From CAZJHX01 sp964545715 (GTDB lineage Bacteria; Myxococcota_A; UBA9042; GCA-2863065): a DNA stretch of 34,016 nucleotides. Location: contig CAZJHX010000115.1 of the NCBI GenBank assembly GCA_964545715.1, positions 1 through 34,016 of the forward strand. Reading direction: 5' to 3'. The notes beneath the pieces are model-generated. The model was not told the origin of the DNA. It searched no databases and worked only from the letters and a program-made list of their open reading frames with translations. Positions 10,301-18,031 of this stretch are shown here, one piece after another. The translations under genes and the position numbers were made by a program. Position 1 is the stretch's first letter; every line of letters begins with the position of its first letter.

Positions 10301-13300
10301 TTGAGGACGACCGGGTGGGCCTGTTGCTGCGGATCGGCGCCTTGCTGCGCGATCGCCTGGACAACAGCGAAGATGCGGTGGACGCGTACCGGCGCGTGCT
10401 GGACATCAACGACAACGAGCCGTCCGCGCTGGCGGCGATCTCGGACCTGTATCGCACCAGCGAGAACTGGACCGAGCTGTACGCGGTGGTTCGCACCCGC
10501 AGCGAGATCGCGGAGTCGGACGACGAGCGCATGGCGCACCTGCGCGACCTGGCCGACCTGGCCGAGACGCGTCTGGACAACCACGAGGACGCGATCGAGC
10601 TGTGGGAAGACGTGCTGGGTATCCGGCATGACGACCTGGACGCGATGCGTCACATCCTGCGACTGCAGGGTCAGGCCGGCAACCACGAGGCGGTGGTCGA
10701 GGCGATCGAGCGCGAGCTGAACACGCTGGGCGAGAGCGACCCGGACCGCTCCGCGGATCTGCATCGGCGCATGGGCCGTCTGTGGATGACCGAGCTGGAC
10801 GACGCGCTCAACGCGCAGGACTCCTGGACGCGCCTGCTGGCGATTCGCGAGAACGATATCGAGGCGCTGCGTGCACTCGAGGGCATCCACGAGGAGTCCG
10901 AGAATCACGACGCGTTGGCCGGTGTGCTGATGCAGATGGTCGAGTCGCTTCAGTTTGAGGGCGACGACCTGCTGGCGCTATACCAGAAGCTGGCGCGGCT
11001 GTGGAGCGACGGCCTGCCGGAGCCCGAGCGGGCGATCTGGGCGTGGCAGAAGGTGCGCGAGCAGACGCCGGACGATCTCGAGCCGGTCAACGCACTGGAG
11101 CGCTTGTTCTCGGACGAGGCCAAGTGGGATCAGGCCGTGCAGATCATGCGCGTAAAGGCCGAGATGGTCGGTCCGGAGGCCGCGGTCGAGGTGTGGTTGG
11201 CGCTGGGTGAAATCCAGCAGTTCCAGCTGCAGGTGTGGGAGGCGGCGGCCGACTCGTACAGCAAGATCCTGGAGACCGCTCCGGGGCACGACGAGGCGGC
11301 TGAGCGCCTGGACGCTATCTACAGTGAGCACGAGCAGTGGCATCCGCTGTCGGATCTGCTGGCGGCGCGCGCCGAGTACGTGGAGGATGCCGAGGACAAG
11401 CGGGACATCTATCTGCGCTTGTCGGACATCTTCGAGAACCGGCTGGAGGAGCCGGGCGTGGCCCTGCTGTATCTGCAGGCGGCGCATGTGGAGGCGGCGG
11501 GCGACATCGACGTGCTGTCGTCCATCGAGCGTGTTGCGGGCATCACGGAGCAGTGGCAGGACCTGCTGGACCAGTACCTGATAGCGATCGAGGCTTTCGA
11601 CGACAACGAGGACAAGATCGACTTCGGGATGCGGTCCGCGCGGCTGCTGCGCGACAAGCTGGAGCGGGACGATGAGGCCGTGGGTCAGTACCGCGGCGTG
11701 CTGGAGCTTGACGCCGAGCACGAAGAGGCGCTGCAGGAGCTGTCAGCGCTGCTGGAGAAGACGTCTGCGTGGGCCGATCTGGTCCAGGTGATGGAGACGC
11801 GCTTCGCCAACGCGACGGACGCGTTTGACCGCGCTGAGATCGGGTTGAAGATCGGTCAGGTGCTGGCGGACATGCTGGGTGACGTGGGCGGCGCGACCGA
11901 GGCGTATCAGCGCGTGCTGGACTCGGGCGAGTCGGACGAGAAGAGCGTTGCGGCGCTCGAGAAGATCCACACGGACGCCCAGAACTGGCCGGAGCTGATC
12001 AAGCTGCTGGAGCACAAGGCGGGCAACGGGCTGGGCGATGAGACCCAGATTCGTCTGGAGATCGGCCGGATCATGGAGCAGGAGCTTCAGAACATCGAGG
12101 GCGCGATCGAGGTCTACGAGGAGATCCTCCAGTTCGACGACACCCAGAAAGAGGCGCTTGACCGCCTGCTGGAGCTGTACGCGGCGGCGGACGACATGGA
12201 CCGTCTGACCAGCGTTTACGAGCGACTGCTGCACACCGCCGAGACCGATGAGGAGCAGATTCAGTACTGCGAGGCGCTGGCGCTGCTGCACCACCAGGTG
12301 CACGAGAACCCGGAGTCGGCGGCCGACTACTACTACCGTGTGCTGACGATCGACACGACCAACGAGGCGTCGCTGCTGGCGTTGGAGGAGATCTACGAGG
12401 CCCTGGAGCAGTGGGAAGACCTGATCGACATCTTCCGCAAGCGGATGGAGCAGGTCATCGGTGACGAGGAGGCGTGGGCGGGCTTCAAGCTGAAGTCGGC
12501 TGTTACGTACCGAGATCGTCTCGAGGATCCGGACAACGCGATCTACGCCTACCAGGAGCTGATCGACCGCGTGCCGGGACACCGGGGGGCGCTGGATGCG
12601 CTGGAGGCGCTGTTCCGCTCCAACGGCGAGCCCGAGCAGGTGCAGGACATCCTGCAGAAGAAGGCGGCTGCCGCGACCGACGACGAGGAGCGCATCGCTC
12701 TGATGTGCGACCGCGCGGAGATCGTGCTGTCGGATCTGGCGGACCCGGACGGGGCGCTGGACATCTTGAACCAGGCGCTGGCCATTCAGGACGGGCACGA
12801 CCGCGCCCTGAAGCTGCTGGAAAACGTGTACCGCTCTCGCGAGGAGTGGGAGAACGTGATCGAGGCGCTGCGCAAGCGGGACCTGTTCGCCCAGTCCGAG
12901 AAGGACAAGGCGGCCGTGCAGGTGGCCATCGCGGACGTGTATCGCGACCATCTCAGCGACGGGATGCTGGCGGTCGAGCACTACGAGCGCGCCATGCAGA
13001 TCATTCCGGACGACGTGGCGACGGCCGAGCGATTGGCCAACCTGTACGTCATCGCCGAGGACTGGGTGAAAGCCGAGGCGCTGCTGCGGCTCATCGTGGA
13101 GAAGGCGGACGCCGACGAGTCGGATGACGCGCGCCGGGCTGAGCAGCACTACCACCTGGGTCAGGCGCTGCAGCACTGCCTGCGTCCGGAAGAGGCGCTG
13201 GCGGAGTACCAGACGGCGCACGCCCTTGCGCCCGGTGATGTCGATGTGACCAAGGCGTTGGGGACGCTGGCCTACGAGACCGGCGACTTCGAGCGGGCTG

Positions 13301-15207
13301 AGGAGATCTACACCGAGCTGATCGACGCCATGGGCGTGGACGCTGAGGAGTCGGAGCTCGTCGATCTGTACAAGACGCTGGGTCAGATCGCGTTTGGTCG
13401 CGGTGAGTCGGCCAAGGCGCTGGAGTACCTGGAGAAGACGGTTCAGCTGCAGCCGGGTAGTACGGAGGCGCTGGAGTCGCTGATCGACCTGTGTGAGCAG
13501 GAGGAGTACTGGCAGGGCATCATCGACTACGCCGCGGAGCTGCGGGACCTCAAAGAGGACAGTCGCGAGAAGTTCGCGCTGCAGCTGCGCATCGGTGACA
13601 CCTACCTCAAGCGGATGAGCGCGCCGCACGACGCGGTGGCGGCCTACAAGCAGGCGCTGGAGTACCAGCAGAGCAAGGCTGCCTATCTGAAGATCTTCAC
13701 CACGCTGGTCGAGGCGGAGGTCTACGATGACGCGATCGAGACGTTGGATCGTCTCGTCGGCATCGAGCAGGACGACAAGCGCAAGGCGCAGTACCTGGGC
13801 GCGGCGGGCGACATCTTCCGCGAGAAGCTGGAGGACCACGGGCGTGCTGTCGAGTTCTACAACCGGGCGCTGGACCACGATCCGTCACTGCTGAAGCTGT
13901 TCCGGTTCGTCGATGAGATTCTGACGCGCGACAAGGACTGGAAGGCGCTGCAGAAGAACTACCGCAACATGCTCAAGCGTGTGCAGGGCGACGACAGCCA
14001 GATCCAGCTGCAGTACAAGCTGGCGTTCAACCTGGGCGAGATCTACCGCACTCGACTCAAGCAGATGGAGAAGGCCAAGGCGGCGTTCGAACTGGCCCGC
14101 GACATCAAGGGCAAGGACGTCAAGACGCTGCAGATCCTCAGTGAGCTGTACGAGGTCGACGAGGACTTCGATGCGGCCATCGCGACCGAGCGTGAGCTGC
14201 TGTCGCTGAACCCGGGCAAGGTGGACCACTACCGGCACCTGAAGCGCTTGTTCTTCGACCAGAAGGACGAGGACAGCGCCTGGGTCGCGTGCGCGGTGCT
14301 GCACCTGTTGGGCCAGGCCAACGAGCGCGAAGAGGACTTCTACCAGGAGTACGCGACGCCGGAGATGGTGCCGGATGCGGCGACGCCTGAGGCCGACATC
14401 TGGGTGGATGCGCTGCTGAGCCACGGCGAGGACCTGCTGCTGGGGCGCATCCTGCACGACATCTACCAGGGCATCGGCGACATTCTGACGCAGACCACGC
14501 TGAAGACGCTGAAGCTGAAGAAGAAGAATCTGGTCGATCTGAGCCAGAAAGAGCAGTTCACCCACGTCTTCCGCAACTGCGCCCGCGTGCTGGGCGTCAA
14601 CCCGGCGCCGGCGGCTTATCACCAGAGCGCCGGTCAGGGGTTGGTTATTCGCGACACCGTGCCGCCCATCGTCGTGATCGGCGACGACCTGCGCGCGGGC
14701 CGCACCGAGCAGCAGCTGGCGTTTGTGCTGGCCAAGGCCATGACCTACTTCCACCCGCTGCACATCGCGGTGTGCGTGGCGGAGCAGGCGACGCTGGAGA
14801 CGCTGCTGAAGGCGGCCATCAAGCTCTTCGTGCCGGACTACAACACCGGCGGCATGGAGAACACCGAGGCCTTCCAGTCCGTGATGGAGGCGCTGGCCGA
14901 CATGCCCGCGCAGCTGCGCAACAGCCTGGGTGGGCACATCGCGGCCTTCGTGGAGCGCAATAAGAAGCCCAACGTGACGCGCTGGATCAACCAGATCGAG
15001 CTCAGCGCCAACCACGCGGCGCTGCTGCTGTGCAACGACCCGGTGATGGCCGGCAAGTTCATCAAGAGCGAGGCCAACCGGCCGCTGTTTACGGCGCCCG
15101 GTCGCCTGAGCACGCGCGACAAGCTGATGGACCTGGCCACGTATGCGTTGAGCGCCGAGTACATCGGGCTGCGCAAGTCGCTGAGCATCCACATCGATCA
15201 GGACTAA
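4363..15207 (+). CDS. Giant tetratricopeptide-repeat protein (about 3,600 residues)
   Basis: 3,614 codons counting a 10-N gap at 4570-4579. After an N-terminal segment and an Ala/Pro-rich linker at the gap, almost the whole chain is a degenerate helical repeat. The pattern 'A..Y..VL...P....AL..L..LY...E.W.dL..VL..R......D......L' recurs every 72 residues where I counted it (near 8322 and 10372), i.e. paired TPR-like units, 40-odd in all. The repeats are rich in Asp, Glu and Leu. From about residue 3,320 the repeats stop and a different C-terminal domain of about 290 residues begins. No signal peptide or membrane segment is seen, so it should be cytoplasmic unless exported otherwise. Such solenoids are usually protein-binding scaffolds; the partner is unknown. 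It follows the serine hydrolase by 49 bp and precedes rsmI by 18 bp. Confidence 0.9.
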   Translation: MDVDALRSTVMDNPTDIKAFESLQDALITEGRLPELKEIYEMVFPAVQDAPERDRIQRLVDHRARNTPDXXXXGAGAVAPAPARERIVRVGAAPARTTEDLGVRHWLNAQLGLLFWKQLDNPDRAEVYFRRVQDAAGQTGMVGEFYTEFYARRDNWRRLEQLYAAQGFTTIEVKRKLAEVAEAKGRKDKALSFWQAVFNEDTSDSETYQKLKGLYGEVGKWHSLVELLKSRLKGLDDVEAQIEVHLEMISIFREHIKSDTKVISAWQQVLKLQPNNRKALDALQTVYTRMKRWPDLVRILQGRVKTADSDEEALALHREIATLMLERFSNSSEAIKHFNAILEIDADNLEALGSLKGLYEQRKSWEQFVDVSQREISLSASGPAERSAALIELAALASERIRHPRIATKLWEEIYENDPDNPDALHQLQSLYEREKAFPKLVVILDALVDKADDTPTRVKLLEKLGQIWGARLQNDEKTAQVWKRVLELDPGHRKAFSEMRKRAIAALDLDSLDWLFRNHGTIAELIRTLESQLKGLDERARLPIHAKVAGLWREEGQTARAVRSLEGIREIDPGNVGAARELIPIYEELEHWEKLPDVYDVVIDAAEEADQRDLQIAQARVHENHLQDLDAAFFCFVNAFQLDHGDGEIRAELDRLAEASENWDTYVNVVEQTIELLRDVDEVQTAMLKVASVYHTRLQQHDQALGFYKRILAMDESNAPALAATEAIYRETARWDELIDVLHDKLRLGLMSDDDEKSLRFEIAAVWRDELQEPEAAMGMYREMMDRFPDDLRIYDELASLHMQVEDWVQLADVLEHKLASLADNAESSPSDLADLHCKLGMLAYSQAEDTGQAVDHYIDALHADAECDLAVQSLVELLTSDDHRDQIALALEPVYNDRGMHPQLADVLEIQLLSATTKKARTGLLERLVKLYDGVIGDGERALWASSRLFELTPDKKALHSTIGILAERLGEWQHLADLYESNIDSVKKDTVRLSLYETIAQTAQNHLDDAERAERVYRLILDLEPEHAETLDALEYLYMETDQPEKLLEILRTKASLLGDDDEVIDNLFQTASILADRLDRTEEAIDDVRQILGIVPEHDMALARLDELYTRIESWQDLHDVIMQRIGLADSDETKASLLVRLGGLRETCLEAPEDAIETYAEILSINVLQEDAKVALERLFNEPAHAPTIAPLLEKPYSAAGDWQGLIRVYTVMEAEGADSDERVQLHFKMARLYEQQGEDHGSAFNHFGQAYLLVPEREDTIEQLLRLADVLGNHLAMADLLRERVDDIGDPDRRRETHRIVAGTLRDRCNDPDGAIDHFRSVLEINQDDAAAVDALAELYRAREDWPNLVELLLIKAGLADSDEWRKELLIEAGDIAAASLDEPGEAIAIYEQVLDLDDAEDRALDALGTLYRNGEDWTSLSRILGRKVELIEDVDERKTTARELAEVQESRMEDLEGAIDTRRLILSWDDADGVELKALDDLLSRTENWLDLLSVLDRRIALLEAGSSGANDLMLRKAQIWSEKLEDTTQAIGVLAEILAEDVTEARAVDALEVIVQATDEREQAFEVLGPFLELNEEWGRTYMLVDTLVEHRDDPMSRIEGLHRMGALAEESMQDPERAFACYGRAVHEMLDHEPSMAAVERLARGHNLWERLTLLLADAASNADDPRQALTLRLRAAEILKVELGDRDRAIQTYRQVLEDEEDNLVALESLDDLYVATDRFEDLVGVLERQIDVADDVDHKVSLFFRLADVTEHRLGDEDKPWESYREVFWIQPDNADAIEHLERLAEAGVHRIDIATLLEPVYVDKEQWSKLHAMLELRLEVTEDELDRLDLLRRLAHVNLENLDDKVAAVRWFSEAFRADPMDDGLLGTLETLTAETSEWETLKAALLACAIGLDDDPERKVVLWHKGAKILEDHLLDPAQAEMIYKLVLGTEPLDLAALQALDRMYVSQERWEELYAALEQQTEAVDFEDDRVGLLLRIGALLRDRLDNSEDAVDAYRRVLDINDNEPSALAAISDLYRTSENWTELYAVVRTRSEIAESDDERMAHLRDLADLAETRLDNHEDAIELWEDVLGIRHDDLDAMRHILRLQGQAGNHEAVVEAIERELNTLGESDPDRSADLHRRMGRLWMTELDDALNAQDSWTRLLAIRENDIEALRALEGIHEESENHDALAGVLMQMVESLQFEGDDLLALYQKLARLWSDGLPEPERAIWAWQKVREQTPDDLEPVNALERLFSDEAKWDQAVQIMRVKAEMVGPEAAVEVWLALGEIQQFQLQVWEAAADSYSKILETAPGHDEAAERLDAIYSEHEQWHPLSDLLAARAEYVEDAEDKRDIYLRLSDIFENRLEEPGVALLYLQAAHVEAAGDIDVLSSIERVAGITEQWQDLLDQYLIAIEAFDDNEDKIDFGMRSARLLRDKLERDDEAVGQYRGVLELDAEHEEALQELSALLEKTSAWADLVQVMETRFANATDAFDRAEIGLKIGQVLADMLGDVGGATEAYQRVLDSGESDEKSVAALEKIHTDAQNWPELIKLLEHKAGNGLGDETQIRLEIGRIMEQELQNIEGAIEVYEEILQFDDTQKEALDRLLELYAAADDMDRLTSVYERLLHTAETDEEQIQYCEALALLHHQVHENPESAADYYYRVLTIDTTNEASLLALEEIYEALEQWEDLIDIFRKRMEQVIGDEEAWAGFKLKSAVTYRDRLEDPDNAIYAYQELIDRVPGHRGALDALEALFRSNGEPEQVQDILQKKAAAATDDEERIALMCDRAEIVLSDLADPDGALDILNQALAIQDGHDRALKLLENVYRSREEWENVIEALRKRDLFAQSEKDKAAVQVAIADVYRDHLSDGMLAVEHYERAMQIIPDDVATAERLANLYVIAEDWVKAEALLRLIVEKADADESDDARRAEQHYHLGQALQHCLRPEEALAEYQTAHALAPGDVDVTKALGTLAYETGDFERAEEIYTELIDAMGVDAEESELVDLYKTLGQIAFGRGESAKALEYLEKTVQLQPGSTEALESLIDLCEQEEYWQGIIDYAAELRDLKEDSREKFALQLRIGDTYLKRMSAPHDAVAAYKQALEYQQSKAAYLKIFTTLVEAEVYDDAIETLDRLVGIEQDDKRKAQYLGAAGDIFREKLEDHGRAVEFYNRALDHDPSLLKLFRFVDEILTRDKDWKALQKNYRNMLKRVQGDDSQIQLQYKLAFNLGEIYRTRLKQMEKAKAAFELARDIKGKDVKTLQILSELYEVDEDFDAAIATERELLSLNPGKVDHYRHLKRLFFDQKDEDSAWVACAVLHLLGQANEREEDFYQEYATPEMVPDAATPEADIWVDALLSHGEDLLLGRILHDIYQGIGDILTQTTLKTLKLKKKNLVDLSQKEQFTHVFRNCARVLGVNPAPAAYHQSAGQGLVIRDTVPPIVVIGDDLRAGRTEQQLAFVLAKAMTYFHPLHIAVCVAEQATLETLLKAAIKLFVPDYNTGGMENTEAFQSVMEALADMPAQLRNSLGGHIAAFVERNKKPNVTRWINQIELSANHAALLLCNDPVMAGKFIKSEANRPLFTAPGRLSTRDKLMDLATYALSAEYIGLRKSLSIHIDQD
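4570..4579. other. Assembly gap (10 N)
   Basis: Ten Ns interrupt the giant TPR gene in a GC-rich Ala/Pro-coding stretch. The frame before (..RNTPD) and after (GAGAVAPAPARER..) agrees as written. A 10-N run is often a placeholder, so the true number of missing bases is unknown. Confidence 0.98.
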
Positions 15208-15225
15208 GCGGAGACTCACACCAGC

Positions 15226-16032
15226 GTGCTGTACGTCGTTGCCACACCCATCGGCAACCTCGAAGACATCACGCTGCGAGCGCTGCGGATCCTTGGCGAG
15301 TGCGACGTCATCTTTGCAGAGGACACGCGGCGCACCCGAAACCTGCTGAAGCATCATGAGATCGGCCTGCCGTCGGGCGGCGTCGTCAGCTGTCACGAGC
15401 ACAACGAAGCAGCGCGGGTGGAGTCGGTGATGCGGCAGCTTGCGGATGGGCGCGTGGTGGCGTTGGTCACGGACGCTGGCACGCCGGCGATCTCCGATCC
15501 CGGTTATCGGCTGGTGCGGGCGGCGCGCGAGCAGGGGCATGACGTGGTGCCGGTGCCGGGGGCGTGCGCGGCGGTGGCGGCTTTGAGCGCGGCCGGGCTG
15601 CCGACCGATCGCTTCACGTTTGCCGGTTTTCCGCCCAAGAAGGCGGGGGCGCGCCGCCGCTTTTTGGAAGACCTGGCGTCCGCGCCCGGCACGCTGGTGT
15701 TGTACGCCCCAGCCCGGGAGGTGCCTGCGCTGCTGGGCGACCTGGCACAGGTGCGGGCGGGGTGCGAGGTCGCCGTCTTTCGGGAGATCACCAAGCGCTT
15801 TGAGGAGTGTCTGCGTGGGACGCCTGAGGCGCTGATCGAGCAGTGGGCCGAGGCGCCGCGCAAGGGAGAGGTGACGCTGCTGGCGGGCAAGGCCGCGGGC
15901 CGGGACTGGTCGGATACCGAGCTGCTGGAGCTACTGAAGGAAGCCACCCCGGCCGAGGTCGCGGCGCACACGGGCCTCTCGAAGCGGCGGCTGTATCAAC
16001 TGAAGCTGCGCTCCGCTAAGCTCGACTCATGA
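15226..16032 (+). CDS. rsmI: 16S rRNA (cytidine1402-2'-O)-methyltransferase
   Basis: 268 residues, normal for RsmI (YraL). The enzyme uses S-adenosylmethionine to 2'-O-methylate C1402 in the ribosomal P site. Clear landmarks are the N-terminal LYVVATPIGNLEDITLRAL, AEDTRRT, the DAGTPAISDPG SAM-binding loop, PVPGACA, the FAGFPP segment and the C-terminal TGLSKRRLYQL helix of full-length members. It starts with GTG at 15226; a GGAG at 15210-15213 is rather distant (12 nt), so coupling to the TPR gene 18 bp upstream is possible. The stop overlaps the next start as ATGA. It is a housekeeping gene and may only be a passenger in this block. Confidence 0.95.
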   Translation: MLYVVATPIGNLEDITLRALRILGECDVIFAEDTRRTRNLLKHHEIGLPSGGVVSCHEHNEAARVESVMRQLADGRVVALVTDAGTPAISDPGYRLVRAAREQGHDVVPVPGACAAVAALSAAGLPTDRFTFAGFPPKKAGARRRFLEDLASAPGTLVLYAPAREVPALLGDLAQVRAGCEVAVFREITKRFEECLRGTPEALIEQWAEAPRKGEVTLLAGKAAGRDWSDTELLELLKEATPAEVAAHTGLSKRRLYQLKLRSAKLDS

Positions 16033-16430
16033 TTCGCGCCGCGTTGTTGATCGTGCTGTGCGCCAGTACCGGCTGCACCACGGTGTGGCGCGCGACCTTC
16101 CATAAGCCGGAGGTGGTGACCGAGTCTTCGAGCCGGCTCAAGCGCGCGCCCTTCATCAAGGCCCACACCGAGGACGGCCGCGTGCTGGTGTTCGATCGCT
16201 GGAGCCTGAGTGCGGGCGACACGCATCTCGAGGGCAACGGGGTCGAGTACGACGCCTTCCGGCGCAAGGTCCGGCAAGGCGCCGTGGCTGTCGCGGTGCA
16301 GGACATCACGATGGTGGAGGCCACCGAGGCGCGGCGGCTGGTTCGGGCCGAGATTGTCACCATGGCCGTGATGACCGGGATTACGGTGCTGATCACCGGC
16401 ATCTGCGCCGGCTCGGGCGGGTGCTTCTGA
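16029..16430 (+). CDS. Small predicted lipoprotein, unknown function
   Basis: 133 residues. The N-terminus is a short signal peptide ending in ASTGC, an acceptable though not ideal lipobox. The body contains an 'EDGRVLVFDRWSL' strand pattern, and the protein ends in a hydrophobic segment (about 110-125) and a glycine/cysteine tail. It overlaps the rsmI stop as ATGA, and its own end overlaps the next gene by 10 nt. The following protein has a similar plan (lipobox, short beta segment, hydrophobic region), so the two may be distant relatives or partners. No family recognised. Confidence 0.75.
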   Translation: MIRAALLIVLCASTGCTTVWRATFHKPEVVTESSSRLKRAPFIKAHTEDGRVLVFDRWSLSAGDTHLEGNGVEYDAFRRKVRQGAVAVAVQDITMVEATEARRLVRAEIVTMAVMTGITVLITGICAGSGGCF

Positions 16431-16978
16431 CCGCGCCCGCTCGGCCTCTGTTGCTCGGTTTGGCGTTGGGTTTGATCGTCAGCGCCGGCTGCGCGCCGGT
16501 GCACGGCGCCAACCGCAACTTCCTGCGCGGGTCCCGCAACACGTCGGTCAAATTGAAGCACGTGCCGGTCCGCGGTCACACGGTCGAGGTGACGCTCAAG
16601 AACAAGCACATCCTCAAGGGCGAGCTGTACGCTGTTGACGCCGAGTACATCTGGTTGCGGATCGATCGCCGCGCCGTCACGCCGAGGGGCATTCCAATCG
16701 ACGCCGTTCGGGGCGTGAACATCCTGCTGTATTCGTCGGGGGCCGGGGCGTTCGTGGCCTGGCAGCTGCTGGGCACCGCCATCGCGTTCAGCAACGGGTT
16801 GGCGGCGGTCTTTACCGTGCCGGCCTGGCTGGGCGGCGGCATCCCCGCTGCCATCGCGCCCTTTCGCAACGACGACATCGACCTGGGCACCCGGGTCATT
16901 CGGTCAAAGCTGTACCAATTTGCCCGCTTTCCGCAGGGCCTACCGCCGAAGTTGAGGGCGTCGTGGGCCCCGGATTAG
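16421..16978 (+). CDS. Predicted lipoprotein, unknown function
   Basis: 185 residues from a GTG at 16421 inside the end of the preceding gene (10-nt overlap). The signal peptide ends in SAGC. The body has a beta-rich stretch (about 45-95, including VEVTLKNKHILKGELYAVD, reminiscent of small beta-barrel folds), then a Gly/Ala-rich hydrophobic region (about 105-145). It closes the plus-strand block; 16 bp separate it from the convergent enoyl-CoA hydratase gene, with no obvious terminator between them. Function unknown. Confidence 0.75.
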   Translation: MLLTAPARPLLLGLALGLIVSAGCAPVHGANRNFLRGSRNTSVKLKHVPVRGHTVEVTLKNKHILKGELYAVDAEYIWLRIDRRAVTPRGIPIDAVRGVNILLYSSGAGAFVAWQLLGTAIAFSNGLAAVFTVPAWLGGGIPAAIAPFRNDDIDLGTRVIRSKLYQFARFPQGLPPKLRASWAPD

Positions 16979-16994
16979 CGGCTTACAGAATGGG

Positions 16995-17693
16995 TCAGCG
17001 CTTGAGAAGATCGCGCAGTGAGCGCTTCAGCGGACCGGACGTCCAGATCGGCAGGATTGTCTCGCGGAAGTCGCTGCGCTGCTCGTCGGTCGGCGCCACG
17101 TCGCCGTGGACGTCGCGCTTGGTGGCGGCATAGGCCTCCGACGGGCGTGTGCTGAACGTCTTGAGACGCTCGCGTGCGACCGCGTCGGCCTCGTCGCTGA
17201 GCTCATCGACCAGGCCAAACTCGCGAGCACGCTGCGGCGTATAGAGCTGCGCGCCGAGCAGAATCCGCTCGTGGTACCGACGCGGGATGCGGGCTCTGAC
17301 GATGTTGAGCACGGTCGGCGGAAAGCGCAGGCCCAGCGCGACCTCATTGAGGCCGATCTTGGCGCCGGGGCTGGTCGTCGACACGCGATAGTCGCAGCAC
17401 AGCGCCAGCACGCAGCCGCCTGCGATCGCGTGGCCGTTGATGCACGCGACGGTCGGCGCCGGATAGGTGTACAGCTGATGCACCAGGCTCTCCAGTGTCT
17501 GGAGAAAGACCTCCATGCCGTGCAGATCCAGCTCTACAACCTCTTTGAGGTTGAGCCCGGCGGAGAACGCGTTGCCGGTGCCGGTGAGCAGAATGGGCTG
17601 GCCGTCCGCTTCGGCGAGAAGGCCGATCAGCTCGTTCATAAACTGCAGCCCGAGTGCGTTCTTTCCCGGGGCGTTCATCACGATCTCGAACAT
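16995..17693 (-). CDS. Enoyl-CoA hydratase/isomerase (crotonase) family protein
   Basis: 232 residues. The crotonase fold is shown by the oxyanion-hole motifs NAFSAGLNL (Ala45-Gly46) and NGHAIAGGC (Gly92-Gly93) and by Glu117 in the NEVALGL motif, at the usual catalytic position. Family members hydrate or isomerise acyl-CoA thioesters; the substrate cannot be told. It starts directly at MFEIVMNAP, so the short N-terminal beta strand seen in many relatives is missing or the protein is naturally short. The first 26 nt are repeated at 19180-19205. The present upstream region (GGGG about 7 nt before ATG) belongs to an inserted segment, so its native promoter has been displaced. Confidence 0.9.
   Translation of the reverse strand: MFEIVMNAPGKNALGLQFMNELIGLLAEADGQPILLTGTGNAFSAGLNLKEVVELDLHGMEVFLQTLESLVHQLYTYPAPTVACINGHAIAGGCVLALCCDYRVSTTSPGAKIGLNEVALGLRFPPTVLNIVRARIPRRYHERILLGAQLYTPQRAREFGLVDELSDEADAVARERLKTFSTRPSEAYAATKRDVHGDVAPTDEQRSDFRETILPIWTSGPLKRSLRDLLKR
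17668..17693. repeat. 26-bp direct repeat, copy 1 (5' end of the enoyl-CoA hydratase gene)
   Basis: Exact match to 19180-19205. This copy is part of the intact hydratase gene and covers its first 26 nt. The two copies bound the low-GC insert; copy-to-copy offset is 1,512 bp. Confidence 0.95.
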
Positions 17694-17785
17694 GTACTTA
17701 CCCCGCTGTTGGGCCCGTAAGCGACGGAGGTGGCAACCTCATGGTTCCACGAGGAATTTGACCGAACAAGTAATTGCGCTGGGCC

Positions 17786-18031
17786 TTACGTTGCTGATGT
17801 AGAAGAACGCCGCAAGATGATGCTGTCAGCGCCGAGAGGGGCGTGCCCAGCCTCTACCACCACAGTAGAGGCGTCGTACGCAAAAGGGTCCACCTCGTCG
17901 AAGACGCCCTCATAATCATCTACCCCTCCGTCGTCGGCGAATAGCGCTGCGTCCTGACTGCGGGTCTTGACGTATTCCGCAATTAGCTCAGCGGACCAAC
18001 CCAGTTGACGGAGATCGGCTTTTGTGATCAT
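17786..18031 (-). CDS. Small acidic protein of unknown function, coupled to the protease
   Basis: 81 residues from the ATG at 18031, which overlaps the protease stop as ATGA and has AAAAGGAGGT 8 nt upstream, by far the best ribosome binding site in the window. The N-terminus (MITKADLRQLGWSAELI) looks like a short helix-turn-helix-like or adaptor helix pair. The middle (about 32-52) is Asp/Glu-rich, and the C-terminus is Ser/Thr/Arg. Not recognised. The strong signal suggests it is made in excess over the protease, as expected of an adaptor, inhibitor or antitoxin-like partner; this is speculation from context. Confidence 0.7.
   Translation of the reverse strand: MITKADLRQLGWSAELIAEYVKTRSQDAALFADDGGVDDYEGVFDEVDPFAYDASTVVVEAGHAPLGADSIILRRSSTSAT

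Noticed and set aside
17727..17740. Rho-independent terminator after the 81-residue protein gene
   Set aside because: The 5-bp stem has no T-run on either strand.
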